A stretch of DNA of 64,000 nucleotides from Pontibacter aquaedesilientis (GCF_014773225.1 NZ_JACXAJ010000002.1:186001-250000), one strand, 5' to 3'. Shown: positions 1 through 8,780, numbered from the stretch's first letter. Notes: a model not told the origin generated them from the letters alone. Made by a program: numbers and translations.

Positions 1-1
1 G

Positions 2-478
2 GGCAGCGGGCTGGGCGCTGGCATCATCATCGACCATAAACTTTACTCCGGAACGCTTTCTAGTGCCGGAGAACTGGGTGGTGTGCCATACCTCGACAAA
101 ACCATAGAAGACTATTGCAGCGGCAAGTTTTTTGTGGCGGAGTACGGCATGGCGGGTGACGAGCTCTATACCCTGGCGCAACAGGGTCACGCTCCGGCGC
201 TGGAGGCTTACAAAGTATATGGGCAGCACCTGGGTAGCGCCATCAAAGTGGTGCTATACCTGCTGTCGCCGCAGGCCATTTTCCTGGGCGGCTCCATCAG
301 CAAGTGCTATCCTTTATTTAAAGAGACGATGCAGCAAAGTCTCGCTGACTTCCCGTTTAAAGCGGTGGCCAGTCAGTTGCATATCGGTGTTTCCGAATTG
401 GACAATGCGGCCGTATTGGGTGCTGCGGCGCTCTTCGAACTCAAAAACCAACAGAAGCATCAACTACAATCCGCCTAG
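2..478 (+). CDS. ROK family sugar kinase (C-terminal part)
   Basis: The 5' end lies outside the window; the frame is open from base 2. The visible part has the ROK glycine-rich segment GSGLGAGIII near its start, then SSAGELGG, and a late SPQAIFLGGSIS segment typical of the second nucleotide-binding half. ROK kinases phosphorylate glucose, N-acetylglucosamine or related sugars in the cytoplasm with ATP. It ends 2 bases before a GH20 hexosaminidase, which is followed by an FHS sugar permease, so a role in phosphorylating a released hexose or hexosamine is likely; that substrate is inferred from context. A ROK repressor is less likely, but the N-terminus where a helix-turn-helix would sit is not visible. 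Confidence 0.88.
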   Translation, partial: GSGLGAGIIIDHKLYSGTLSSAGELGGVPYLDKTIEDYCSGKFFVAEYGMAGDELYTLAQQGHAPALEAYKVYGQHLGSAIKVVLYLLSPQAIFLGGSISKCYPLFKETMQQSLADFPFKAVASQLHIGVSELDNAAVLGAAALFELKNQQKHQLQSA

Positions 479-480
479 GT

Positions 481-2826
481 ATGGACTTCAGAAAAAAACT
501 ACTCACCCTTGCCTTCACATTTGCCAGCATGGCAGGTATAGCCGGGCTATCGCCAGCTCAGGCGCAAGTAAAACCGGAGTCGCTGGCGCTGATACCGCAG
601 CCCGTAAAGCTCACCACCCAAAAAGGGAGCTTCCTGGTGCAGCCGGCTACCAAAATTTATGTAGACCCCAAGAACGAGGACCTGTTGCGGGTAGGCGAGT
701 TCCTGGCGCAGCACATTGAGCAATCGATTGGCCACAAGCCGGAGTTGCTCCAGAAAAAGCCGAAGAAAAAGGACACGAACCTGATTTACCTGACTCTCGC
801 TACAGAGAACGATACCCTGGGCTCCGAAGGCTATACCTTGAGCGTGAACCCAAGTCGCATCACACTGGCCGCCAAAAAGGCAAACGGGACTTTTGTAGGT
901 ATACAAACTGTTCGCCAGTTGCTTCCAGCCAAAAAAACTTCACAGTCGGCGCTTATACCTGCGCTCCAGATCGTGGACAAGCCCCGCTATACCTGGCGCG
1001 GCATGCACCTCGACGTGACCCGGCATTTCTTCCCAGTGGAGTTTGTGAAGCAGTACATCGACTACCTGGCCATGCACAAGATGAACACCTTTCATTGGCA
1101 CCTGACCGATGACCAGGGTTGGCGCATCGAAATAAAGAAGCACCCGAAGCTGACCGAGGTTGGTGCCTGGCGCGACAGCACCCTGATCGGACATTACTGG
1201 GATCTGCCTCAGACCTACAAAAAGCAGCGCCACGGCGGTTACTATACCCAGGAGCAAATAAAAGAAGTGGTGGCGTATGCGCATGACCGGTTTATCAACG
1301 TGGTGCCTGAGATCGAAATGCCAGGCCATGCGCTGGCGGCCCTGACGGCTTATCCGGAGCTGTCGTGTAGCGGAGGACCTCACAAAGTTGAGTCGAAGTG
1401 GGGGATTTTTCCTGACATTTTCTGCGCTGGCAATGAGCAGAGCTTCACTTTTCTGGAAGATGTGCTGACCGAGGTGATGGATCTCTTCCCGAGCAAAATC
1501 ATCCATATTGGCGGCGACGAGGCACCCAAAACCCGCTGGAAGCAATGCCCGAAATGCCAAAAGCGCATCGCCGACCAGGGCCTGAAAGACGAACACGAGC
1601 TGCAGAGTTATTTCATTCAGCGGATTGAGAAATTCATGAACAAGCATGGCCGTACCATCATCGGCTGGGATGAAATCCTGGAAGGCGGCCTGGCGCCCAA
1701 TGCTTACGTCATGTCGTGGCGCGGCACCAAAGGCAGTATAGCCGCCGCCAAGCAAAAGCACTACGTGGTAATGTCTCCCGGTACCCACCTGTACTTCGAC
1801 CATTACCAGGGCGAACGCGACCTGGAGCCAGTTGCCATACATGGTTACAGCACATTGGAAAAGGTATATGGCTTTGAACCAACGCCCGCTGAACTTTCTG
1901 CTGAGGAAAAGAAGTACATTCTGGGAGCACAGGCCAACGTCTGGACCGAGTACATCCCCACAACAGAGCATGTCGAGTACATGGTGTTTCCGCGTATAGC
2001 CGCCCTGTCGGAAGTGCTGTGGTTGCCAGCGAAGCAAAAGGACTGGAAGAGTTTTCAGAGCCGCATGCAGGAGCAGTACAAACGCTACGAAGCGATGGGT
2101 ATCAACTACTCGAAAAGCGCCTTCAATGTGCGCCAACAACTACAGGTAGACACCGCGAGTGGCGTTGCCAGAGTGACTTTCGCCACCGAAGCGGCCAATG
2201 TGAAACTGCACTATACCCTGGACGGCTCTGAGCCAACGGTCAGGTCGCAGGTATACAACGGCACATTCGCACTGAGCAAGACGGCGACCATCAAGGCGGG
2301 TGCTTTTGTGGAGGGCAAGCTGGCCGGAAAGGTGAGCACCAAGACATACGAAGCGCACAAAGCTCTGGTGAAACCGGTCACACTGGTCACACCGCCTCAC
2401 CAAAGCTTCGATAACAAGCCTAAGATGGTGAACGGCCTGAACGGTTCCACTGACCAGTACGACGGCCACTGGACAGGTTTCCTGGGCACGGATATGGAAG
2501 CGATTATAGACTTGCAGAAGGTACAGCCCATCACCAGGTTGAGCACCAGTTTTATGCAAAACATCGGGTACCGTATTTTCCTGCCAACGCAGGTAGAGTA
2601 TGCCGTTTCGGGAGACGGCAAGAACTACACCACCGTGGATGTGATCACCAATCCGAACCCGTTGGATGCGGAGGGCATCATGACGCATGAGGTCGCCACT
2701 ACTATACCGCTCACCAGAGCCCGCTATGTGAAAGTAACGGCTAAAAACGTGGGAGTGAGCCCGGAAAAGTACCCATCTGCCGGCCAGAAAACCTGGTTGA
2801 TGGTGGATGAGATTGTAGTGGAGTAA
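481..2826 (+). CDS. secreted beta-N-acetylhexosaminidase (GH20)
   Basis: 781 aa. A signal peptide (about residues 1-29, ending AQAQ) sends it to the periplasm or cell surface. A GH20b N-terminal domain (about 31-155) precedes the catalytic barrel (about 160-520), recognised by YTWRGMHLDVTRHFF near 169 and HIGGDEAP, where D346-E347 is the substrate-assisted catalytic pair. Then comes a CHB_HEX_C-type beta domain (about 555-625) and a discoidin/F5-8C-like C-terminal domain (about 640-781), a likely carbohydrate-binding module. The enzyme removes terminal GlcNAc or GalNAc from chitooligosaccharides or glycans. Only 2 bases separate it from the ROK kinase and 85 from the permease, so an operon for amino-sugar use is likely. 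Confidence 0.95.
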   Translation: MDFRKKLLTLAFTFASMAGIAGLSPAQAQVKPESLALIPQPVKLTTQKGSFLVQPATKIYVDPKNEDLLRVGEFLAQHIEQSIGHKPELLQKKPKKKDTNLIYLTLATENDTLGSEGYTLSVNPSRITLAAKKANGTFVGIQTVRQLLPAKKTSQSALIPALQIVDKPRYTWRGMHLDVTRHFFPVEFVKQYIDYLAMHKMNTFHWHLTDDQGWRIEIKKHPKLTEVGAWRDSTLIGHYWDLPQTYKKQRHGGYYTQEQIKEVVAYAHDRFINVVPEIEMPGHALAALTAYPELSCSGGPHKVESKWGIFPDIFCAGNEQSFTFLEDVLTEVMDLFPSKIIHIGGDEAPKTRWKQCPKCQKRIADQGLKDEHELQSYFIQRIEKFMNKHGRTIIGWDEILEGGLAPNAYVMSWRGTKGSIAAAKQKHYVVMSPGTHLYFDHYQGERDLEPVAIHGYSTLEKVYGFEPTPAELSAEEKKYILGAQANVWTEYIPTTEHVEYMVFPRIAALSEVLWLPAKQKDWKSFQSRMQEQYKRYEAMGINYSKSAFNVRQQLQVDTASGVARVTFATEAANVKLHYTLDGSEPTVRSQVYNGTFALSKTATIKAGAFVEGKLAGKVSTKTYEAHKALVKPVTLVTPPHQSFDNKPKMVNGLNGSTDQYDGHWTGFLGTDMEAIIDLQKVQPITRLSTSFMQNIGYRIFLPTQVEYAVSGDGKNYTTVDVITNPNPLDAEGIMTHEVATTIPLTRARYVKVTAKNVGVSPEKYPSAGQKTWLMVDEIVVE

Positions 2827-2911
2827 CCGAAATTAGTTTTATATTGTACCTTGATCCCGGCTTAAAAAACCGCAACCAGATCTTGCACCTTATTTATACC
2901 TTAAAACAAGA

Positions 2912-4210
2912 ATGACAAAAGTAGCCCCTTCCACAAACGACAAGACCGGGCAGATGAATGCGTCGGGCGGATACATGCGCTCGATCATTATCATCGGTTC
3001 TCTATTCTTTATCTTCGGCTTCGTCACCTGGCTGAACTCCGTACTGATTCCATACCTGAAGATCGCGTGCGAGCTGAATGATTTCCAGTCTTACCTGGTG
3101 GCTTTCGCCTTTTACATTTCCTACCTGGTGATGGCTATACCTTCGGCCTGGGTGCTGAAGAAGACGGGTTTTAAGAAAGGCATGTCGGTTGGTTTGCTCA
3201 TCATGGCAGTAGGTGCCGCTATTTTCGTTCCGGCAGCCATGAGCCGTATCTACGAACTTTTCTTGCTGGGGCTGTTTGTACAGGGCACGGGTCTGGCTGT
3301 GCTTCAGACGGCGTCTAACCCTTACGTTACTATTTTAGGCCCGCTGGAGAGTGCTGCCAAGCGCATCAGTATCATGGGTATCTTCAACAAAGTGGCCGGT
3401 TCGCTGGCGCCCATCGTGCTAGGTGCTATCGTACTGTCCAATGCCGATGCGCTGGTAGATAGCCTGGGCACGATGAGCGTTGCCGAGAAAGCCGCTGAAC
3501 TGGATGCGCTGGCTGCGAAAGTGATCACACCATACCTGGTTATAGTTGCGGTGTTGATCGTGCTGGCCGTGCTTATTTACTTCTCTTCACTGCCTGAAGT
3601 GGACACGGACCAGGAAGACGAAACGGTGGCTGCTGCCAATACCAATAAAAAGAGCATTCTGCAGTTTCCGCACCTGCTCCTGGGTGCATTTGCCTTATTC
3701 CTATATGTGGGCGTCGAGGTAATGGCCGGCGATACCATCATCAGCTACGCGGCCTACGGACAGGGTATCCCTTTCACAGAAGCGAAGTTCTTCACCTCTG
3801 TAACCCTGATTGCCATGATCATTGGCTACCTGATTGGCATAGTGGCCATTCCGAGGTTCATACGTCAGGAAAAGGCCTTGCAGGTTTCGGCGGTGCTGGG
3901 GGTGCTGTTCTCTATTGCCGCCATCATGACGGATGGGTACGTGTCGGTATTATCCATTGCGCTGCTAGGCTTGGCCAACGCCCTGATGTGGCCAGCCATC
4001 TGGCCGTTGGCACTGGCGGATCTGGGCAGATTTACCAAAATCGGATCTTCTTTCCTGATCATGGGTATAGCCGGTGGCGCTATTCTGCCGCTCATTTACG
4101 GTGCCCTATCTGACTCGATCAACGCGCAGCAGGCCTACTGGATCATGGTGCCATGCTACCTTTTCATTCTGTACTACGCCATTGCGGGCCACAAAATCCG
4201 GACGAAGTAA
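2912..4210 (+). CDS. FHS-family sugar MFS transporter
   Basis: 432 aa with about 12 hydrophobic membrane segments. It matches the fucose/glucose-galactose permease (FHS) branch of the major facilitator superfamily: the first helix FFIFGFVTWLNSVLIPYLK and the FVQGTGLAVLQTASNPYV segment in the first half are diagnostic. It would import a hexose by proton symport. Following a GH20 hexosaminidase and a ROK kinase, an N-acetylglucosamine role (NagP-like) is likely, but the sugar cannot be read from sequence. A strong hairpin terminator follows 20 bases after the stop, closing the operon. Confidence 0.92.
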   Translation: MTKVAPSTNDKTGQMNASGGYMRSIIIIGSLFFIFGFVTWLNSVLIPYLKIACELNDFQSYLVAFAFYISYLVMAIPSAWVLKKTGFKKGMSVGLLIMAVGAAIFVPAAMSRIYELFLLGLFVQGTGLAVLQTASNPYVTILGPLESAAKRISIMGIFNKVAGSLAPIVLGAIVLSNADALVDSLGTMSVAEKAAELDALAAKVITPYLVIVAVLIVLAVLIYFSSLPEVDTDQEDETVAAANTNKKSILQFPHLLLGAFALFLYVGVEVMAGDTIISYAAYGQGIPFTEAKFFTSVTLIAMIIGYLIGIVAIPRFIRQEKALQVSAVLGVLFSIAAIMTDGYVSVLSIALLGLANALMWPAIWPLALADLGRFTKIGSSFLIMGIAGGAILPLIYGALSDSINAQQAYWIMVPCYLFILYYAIAGHKIRTK

Positions 4211-4230
4211 TCCTAAACGGAACAAATAAA

Positions 4231-4265
4231 AACAGGAGCCGCTGCAAAGGGGCTCCTGTTTTTAT
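4231..4265 (+). terminator. rho-independent terminator of the hexosaminidase/permease operon
   Basis: Ten-base arms AACAGGAGCC and GGCTCCTGTT enclose a 10-base loop and run straight into a T tract, 20 bases after the permease stop codon. Confidence 0.85.
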
Positions 4266-4338
4266 TTAAGGTATAGCCAAAACTCTTTACACGCCCAGAA
4301 GAGGACGTAACGAAAGGTATATCGCCAATTTAGACTTT

Positions 4339-4491
4339 CTATATAGTATTTGGCAAGATTGTTGAGTCTTGCATGGCAGCAGTGTTGGTCACTTCTGAGC
4401 CGTCTGTAGCGGATGTGTTGTCGTCACAGGACGAGAAGAGGGCAACTATGAGTAAGGTCAGCAACACAAACCCGTATATTCTGTTCAGCAT
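4339..4491 (-). CDS. very small putative lipoprotein (50 aa)
   Basis: A 50-codon frame on the minus strand. It begins MLNRIYGFVLLTLLIVALF and reaches the lipobox FSSC, where the Cys would be lipidated and become residue 1 of the mature protein. The mature part is short, acidic and Thr/Ser-rich (DDNTSATDGSEV). Length and composition fit the many tiny outer-membrane lipoproteins of Bacteroidota. No domain was recognised. It is convergent with the operon on its left. The well-formed signal peptide is the main evidence, since a frame this short could be chance. Confidence 0.55.
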   Translation of the reverse strand: MLNRIYGFVLLTLLIVALFSSCDDNTSATDGSEVTNTAAMQDSTILPNTI

Positions 4492-4740
4492 GGCTTCGCA
4501 ATTTAGGTTGCGCCAGTCGGCTGGCGTTTGGTTAATTACGCATATACCGTTATGTCGGATGCACCGGCTGACATATTAATTTATGCGAAAACAGGCAGGT
4601 ATAGGATGGTGCCAATTCTTTTTTAAGCTTTAATCAGAATTGCATTGCGTATAGATCAAGACTGCTTTGGATATTCAGCTGATTGTATACTTTTGTGCGG
4701 AATAAATGCGTTATCACCCTTAAATTCAATATAAACTACC

Positions 4741-5100
4741 ATGCAAAGCCTTCGACTTTTTCTCCTGATTGTATTGTCTGTTGCCACGATGGCTTCCTGT
4801 ACAACGTCCCGCAAAAAGAACAGCAATACCGGGCAGGTAATTATCATCAAGGACAGCAAGTCTGCACGCCACGGCGGCTATAAGAAAGGCTGGACCAAGA
4901 ACCCGAACAATCCCCATCACCCGCACACCACTAATCCGGGCCACACCAAGCACAAGAAAGGTAAGGATGGCGGTACGGTGATCATCGTAAACAACAACAC
5001 ATCCGTTAAGCAGGCATCGCCGAAAGGCAAACCCGGCAAAGGCGGTCATCACAAGGATGATCACGGCAAAGGCAAAAAAGGCGGAAAGGGTAAGAATTAA
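4741..5100 (+). CDS. small Lys/Gly/His-rich lipoprotein
   Basis: 119 aa. A type II signal peptide (residues 1-20) ends with the lipobox MASC, predicting a lipid anchor. The mature region has two similar short hydrophobic strands (QVIIIKDSK and TVIIVNNN), each followed by basic Gly/Lys/His-rich stretches, so the protein looks like two degenerate repeats. The tail is dominated by GK and KG pairs. Histidine clusters (HHPH, GHTKH, HHKDDH) could bind metal, but this is only a compositional impression. No known function. A hairpin terminator follows. Confidence 0.7.
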   Translation: MQSLRLFLLIVLSVATMASCTTSRKKNSNTGQVIIIKDSKSARHGGYKKGWTKNPNNPHHPHTTNPGHTKHKKGKDGGTVIIVNNNTSVKQASPKGKPGKGGHHKDDHGKGKKGGKGKN

Positions 5101-5132
5101 TGCTCCCGGAATTCATGGGGTAACTTAAGGCA

Positions 5133-5162
5133 AAGGCAGGTCCGGAAGGGCTTGCCTTTTTT
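5133..5162 (+). terminator. hairpin terminator after the Lys/His-rich lipoprotein
   Basis: AAGGCAGG pairs with CTTGCCTT (8 pairs, one G-U) around a 10-base loop and is followed by a T run, 33 bases after the stop codon. Confidence 0.6.
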
Positions 5163-5362
5163 GTGCCCTTGCGCATGATGGTTTATCGTGGAAAAAGCAG
5201 GGTTTGTATACAGAAAAGCGGGACAGGTATAAACAATCTGTGTCATGAAACTACGCTTTTTAGATGGAGAACCGTTTCCAGTTTTTACTTGTGTTGGAGG
5301 CATTTGCGCAAGCCTTTTCTGGGCGATGAAATACAAACCTAAATCCTGTTATACCTTTTGTC

Positions 5363-5409
5363 AATTTGCTGCATACGGCAAGGCTTCGACCTGATATATG
5401 CAGCAAATT
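5363..5409. repeat. 13-bp inverted repeat upstream of the DUF4112 gene
   Basis: Arms AATTTGCTGCATA (5363-5375) and TATGCAGCAAATT (5397-5409) are perfect complements around a 21-base loop. The second arm ends 42 bases before the DUF4112 start. It could be an operator or a leader hairpin; it lacks the T tract of a terminator. Confidence 0.55.
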
Positions 5410-5451
5410 TGCGTCTATACCTTTATAAGGCTTGCTTGCGTATAGGCAGCT

Positions 5452-5949
5452 ATGGCAACAGCAAACACACACTACACCCGCACACCACAGTCCGAGAACC
5501 TGAAATGGGTTGACCGGGTTACCAAACTCATGGACAACCAGTTTCGCCTGCCGGGAACCAACTGGCGGTTTGGCCTCGACCCAATTCTGGGCTTGTTCCC
5601 TGTGGTGGGCGATCTGGCTTCTTTTGGTGTGTCGGCTATGCTGATCCTGACCATGGCCCGTTATGGGGCTAGCGGTAAAATGGTGACGCTGATGCTGCTC
5701 AACATTGCGGTCGATGCGCTTTTTGGCAGTATCCCCATACTTGGCAATATCTTCGATCTCGCCTTTAAGGCAAATGAACGCAACGTGCGCATGCTGCGTG
5801 CCCACTACGAAGAAGGCAAATACCGGGGCAGCGGGAAGCACATTGTTATTGGTGTGATCATCGGTATCGTTGTTGTGCTGGGGCTGTTGTTGTGGGCAAT
5901 CTGGGAGATGTTCACGTTGCTTTATGAACGTTTGGGAGATTTCCTTTAA
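5452..5949 (+). CDS. DUF4112 membrane protein
   Basis: 165 aa. The centre has the DUF4112 pattern: LDPILGLFPVVGD followed by a small-residue hydrophobic stretch and NIAVDALFGSIPILGNIFDLAFKANERNV. Two to three hydrophobic segments lie in the middle (about 45-105) and a clear transmembrane helix near the end (about 128-152). Members are widespread inner-membrane proteins of unknown role. Its last 38 bases overlap the 3' end of the convergent uvsE gene. Confidence 0.85.
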   Translation: MATANTHYTRTPQSENLKWVDRVTKLMDNQFRLPGTNWRFGLDPILGLFPVVGDLASFGVSAMLILTMARYGASGKMVTLMLLNIAVDALFGSIPILGNIFDLAFKANERNVRMLRAHYEEGKYRGSGKHIVIGVIIGIVVVLGLLLWAIWEMFTLLYERLGDFL

Positions 5950-6838
5950 GCCTTCCGAGTGCCTGTGCCACCGCTAGCGCTTTGTGTGCGCTGGCTTCCT
6001 TGTCTTTTATCTCCAGCATGATGTCCATGTTTATACCTTCAGTTTCTACCAGGAAGTCATGGAACAACTCTTCTCCGATGCTTTGCACATGTTTGCCTCT
6101 GCGCTCTCCGGGTGCCTGGGCGCTGTAATCTACCATCAGGATGCCGTCCCGCTCGGGGTGCCATGTCTGGGCAGCTAACATAGCCGCTTCCCGCATAGGC
6201 TCGCCGTTGTTCACGCACTCGTGGTGCAGGTTGTCGAAAATAATGGGCATGCCGGTGAGCTCGTGCAGCACCAAGCAATCGGCCAGGCTGTAGGTGCGGT
6301 CGTCGTTCTCGACGCAGAGCCGGGCTTTTACTTCCGCTGGCAGACTGGTATGGTATACCTCGGCAAATCGATTTATGGCTGATTCCTTATCGCCGTAGGC
6401 ACCGCCCCCGTGTATCTGCAATTTGGCCGTTGAGTCAAGCCCCATCAGATCGAGAATACTGCCCTGGTATACAAGCTCTGCTATACTGTTTTGTACGGTG
6501 GTGGGGTTGGGGGAATTGAGCACCACAAACTGGTCCGGGTGCATGGAGATGCGCATGTTGTTGTTCTTGATGTAACTGCCCAGACGGCGCAGCGTCATCT
6601 TAAAATGTTCCTGCCATTTGTACGTGTTGATGGGGTGAGAGGCAAATGGTACCAGGTCGGAGGTCAGCCGGAAAAACAGTAGGCCATGGTTGACATTGAA
6701 CTCCAGGATGCGACGCAGGCAAGCCAAGTTTTGTTCTACGGTCTCGATGAGTCGCTCTTCGGAGTAAGAGGCCAACCGAAAAGTACGGGACGAGGAGCAG
6801 TCCAGGGTCTGGTTGATGCAAGGGTATCCGATCTTCAT
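5912..6838 (-). CDS. uvsE: UV DNA damage endonuclease UvsE
   Basis: 308 aa, full length for the UvsE/UVDE family. It starts MKIGYPCIN, as the family usually does. TIM-barrel metal-ligand motifs appear in order: HPDQFVVLNS, IHGGGAYGDKE, CVENDDRTY, FDNLHHECVN and MVDYSAQ. The enzyme nicks DNA 5' to cyclobutane dimers, 6-4 photoproducts and some abasic sites, beginning an excision route separate from UvrABC. It fits a bacterium exposed to light and desiccation. The gene stands alone and overlaps the tail of the convergent DUF4112 gene. Confidence 0.95.
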   Translation of the reverse strand: MKIGYPCINQTLDCSSSRTFRLASYSEERLIETVEQNLACLRRILEFNVNHGLLFFRLTSDLVPFASHPINTYKWQEHFKMTLRRLGSYIKNNNMRISMHPDQFVVLNSPNPTTVQNSIAELVYQGSILDLMGLDSTAKLQIHGGGAYGDKESAINRFAEVYHTSLPAEVKARLCVENDDRTYSLADCLVLHELTGMPIIFDNLHHECVNNGEPMREAAMLAAQTWHPERDGILMVDYSAQAPGERRGKHVQSIGEELFHDFLVETEGINMDIMLEIKDKEASAHKALAVAQALGRLKGNLPNVHKAT

Positions 6839-6901
6839 AGCTTATAAGGGTATAGGTGTTTTCCTAACCTACGCAGAAGTGGATTGTTTGAGCTAAAATT
6901 G

Positions 6902-7546
6902 CTACTTAATCTCGTAGCCGGTATTATCCTTGAAAAACCGATTGTAGTTGTCCTTCTCCTGCTTGCGCCGCTTCAGTTCCTCGATCAGCAGGAGCTGCTG
7001 CAGTTTCTGGTTCTGTTTTCCTTCTTTCGAAAACATATCGTAGAGCAGCGAAATTGGGTTTAAGGGGGTAGGGGCCACTGGAGGCGGAGGTGGACCGGGT
7101 TCCATGTCAGGCTGGTAGCCGGGACGCTTCACATAGTCCGGTTCCTCGCGCTTCATGTTACGAAGGGCACGCTGTATCATCTCTTCGGAGGGGCGACTGG
7201 TCACTTCCACTTCCCCGAGCATCACGCTGTCCTGCTGCAGTACAATGTTCACCCGGAATTCCGAAACAGGAAGCTTTCGGGGCAGGTATAGGAGCGGCTT
7301 AAATCCTATGGCCCTTATCAGCAGCGTGTCGCTTTGGTCAACGTCAATCAGAAATTTGCCGTCTTCATCTGACACAACGCCAAACGTGGTGCCATAGCGG
7401 ATAATGCCCGCTCCGGGCACGGGCGTGGTTTTGTCGGCCTGTAGGATAGTGCCGCTTATACGCACGGTGCGCTGCGCCAGGGTAGGCAAGGCGCATACTA
7501 ATAGCAGGCAGGTCAGTAAAAAGAAAAGCAGTGGGTGTCGGAGCAT
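6902..7546 (-). CDS. secreted carboxypeptidase-like regulatory domain protein
   Basis: About 214 aa from the preferred start. The frame is open 11 codons further upstream (to 7579), but the second methionine begins a textbook signal peptide (MLRHPLLFFLLTCLLL, cleavage after LAQ). Residues about 28-110 form a carboxypeptidase-regulatory-like beta sandwich (VRISGTIL, GAGIIRYGT, VSDEDGKFLI, ending VLGEVEVTS), the fold found at the N-terminus of TonB-dependent receptors. The remainder is proline-rich and then basic/coiled. Such stand-alone proteins are common in Bacteroidota; their partner is unknown. Confidence 0.75.
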   Translation of the reverse strand: MLRHPLLFFLLTCLLLVCALPTLAQRTVRISGTILQADKTTPVPGAGIIRYGTTFGVVSDEDGKFLIDVDQSDTLLIRAIGFKPLLYLPRKLPVSEFRVNIVLQQDSVMLGEVEVTSRPSEEMIQRALRNMKREEPDYVKRPGYQPDMEPGPPPPPVAPTPLNPISLLYDMFSKEGKQNQKLQQLLLIEELKRRKQEKDNYNRFFKDNTGYEIK

Positions 7547-7701
7547 GTTGCTGCATGGGGCCATTCCAGCGGTGGCCATAGATTAAAGTCAGTACGCCGA
7601 AAACGGTTAAATAGTATGCCAAGCCCAAATTATTTCTGCAAGCGTTGGCCCGGGCTTTAAAGGTACTAAATTTTGGATAACCCTGGAGGGACATAAATAG
7701 C

Positions 7702-7734
7702 GAAAGCCTGTAGCTACGGGCGCTACAGGCTTTC
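7702..7734 (-). terminator. hairpin downstream of the CpxP-like lipoprotein gene
   Basis: A perfect 13-base stem (GAAAGCCTGTAGC with its complement) around a 7-base loop, 28 bases past the stop of the minus-strand gene. There is no clean T tract, so it may act as a processing or bidirectional hairpin. Confidence 0.6.
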
Positions 7735-7761
7735 AATACTGCTTTACGAGATCAGAAATGC

Positions 7762-8454
7762 TTAGTTTTTCTTCTCTACCTTTATTTTCTCGGTCTCGGT
7801 TTTTATTTTCATCTCATCGCCGTCGCGCTTGATTTTGGTATCGCCGGACTTGTATTTCGTTTCATCGCCTTCCACCTTCAATTTGGTGTCCGTGGCGTCG
7901 TTCTTATACTTCATCTCGTCGTAGTTGGCGCGGTTCTGCTGATACATCGTATACTGCTCTGGTGTCAGGATGGCCTTCAGTTCACGGTCCGTATCGGCAA
8001 TGATAATCTCACGCTCTGCGTTGATATCGGCTGTGTTTGTTCTCATGTTTGTGGTGCCACCGTTGTTTTCCGCGCGATCCTTGTTAACGGTCGCCATATT
8101 GTCCACATCTTCTGCGACGCCACCCATGCGATTTGTCTCGCTGTAGTTATAGTTGCCTTCCAGTTCGTTCAGGCGTTTCTCATGCTGATACAATACCTGC
8201 TGTACCTTGTTTTTGGTGTCAGGATCAAGCTTCATGTCAGTTGCCATTCGGCCAGACACACGCTCTGAGTTCTTAACCCAGATAGCTTCTGCATCCTGTT
8301 CTGTCAGGTCATCACCATACCCTCTGATGTGCGTCGGGTTTACATCCCCATCCAGATTGGCGTCTGCTACCTCATGTGTCGTGCCCCTGTCTTCAGAACA
8401 CGAAGCAAACATCATTGCACTTACTATTGCTATAGAATAAAATACCTTTTTCAT
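7762..8454 (-). CDS. lipoprotein with LTPEQ motif and C-terminal charged repeats
   Basis: 230 aa. Signal peptide ending in the lipobox FASC (Cys19). The middle is helical and charged, with DPDTKNKVQQVLYQHEKRL and later LTPEQYTMYQQNR, resembling the LTxxQ helices of Spy/CpxP-like periplasmic proteins; the likeness is modest. The last 50 residues are repeats of about 8-10 residues built on D-E-x-K-x-K (DETKYKSG, DTKIKRDG, DEMKIKTE). A periplasmic or outer-membrane role in envelope stress is a guess. It is monocistronic, with a hairpin after the stop. Confidence 0.7.
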   Translation of the reverse strand: MKKVFYSIAIVSAMMFASCSEDRGTTHEVADANLDGDVNPTHIRGYGDDLTEQDAEAIWVKNSERVSGRMATDMKLDPDTKNKVQQVLYQHEKRLNELEGNYNYSETNRMGGVAEDVDNMATVNKDRAENNGGTTNMRTNTADINAEREIIIADTDRELKAILTPEQYTMYQQNRANYDEMKYKNDATDTKLKVEGDETKYKSGDTKIKRDGDEMKIKTETEKIKVEKKN

Positions 8455-8722
8455 GATTCAAATTCTTTAAGTTAAACTTAAAATGTGCAGCTTGATTTAG
8501 TTGTAAATAGTATAAAACAAATTTTTGCACTCTAGGCATTTACGATTCCAGTTTAAATAAGTTGGTACTTTGTCCAAAACTGTAATGAGAGAATAGTATC
8601 GTGTGGTACATTAAATACTCTTTGAAGCCTTCCAATGAATTACTAAGTCAAAGAACATCGCAAAATTATTTTACATTGTTCCTGGGTTTAGTAATATAAT
8701 AAAATGTATATGGCGGTATAGG

Positions 8723-8758
8723 TATAAAAAAAGAGCCGGCAAGGTATGCCGGCTCTTT
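8723..8758 (-). terminator. terminator of the metallophosphoesterase gene
   Basis: On the minus strand a perfect 12-base stem (AAAGAGCCGGCA with its complement) with a 5-base loop is followed by a run of seven T, about 20 bases past the stop codon. Confidence 0.85.
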
Positions 8759-8780
8759 AGGAATGCAGGGAAAAACTAGC

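Noticed and set aside
940..2139. Long open frame of 399 codons antisense to the GH20 gene
   Set aside because: A shadow of a high-GC gene: no domain, no start context, and the plus-strand protein is certain.
5097..5336. 79-codon minus-strand frame after the Lys/His-rich lipoprotein
   Set aside because: No signal, runs through a terminator hairpin; no family features.
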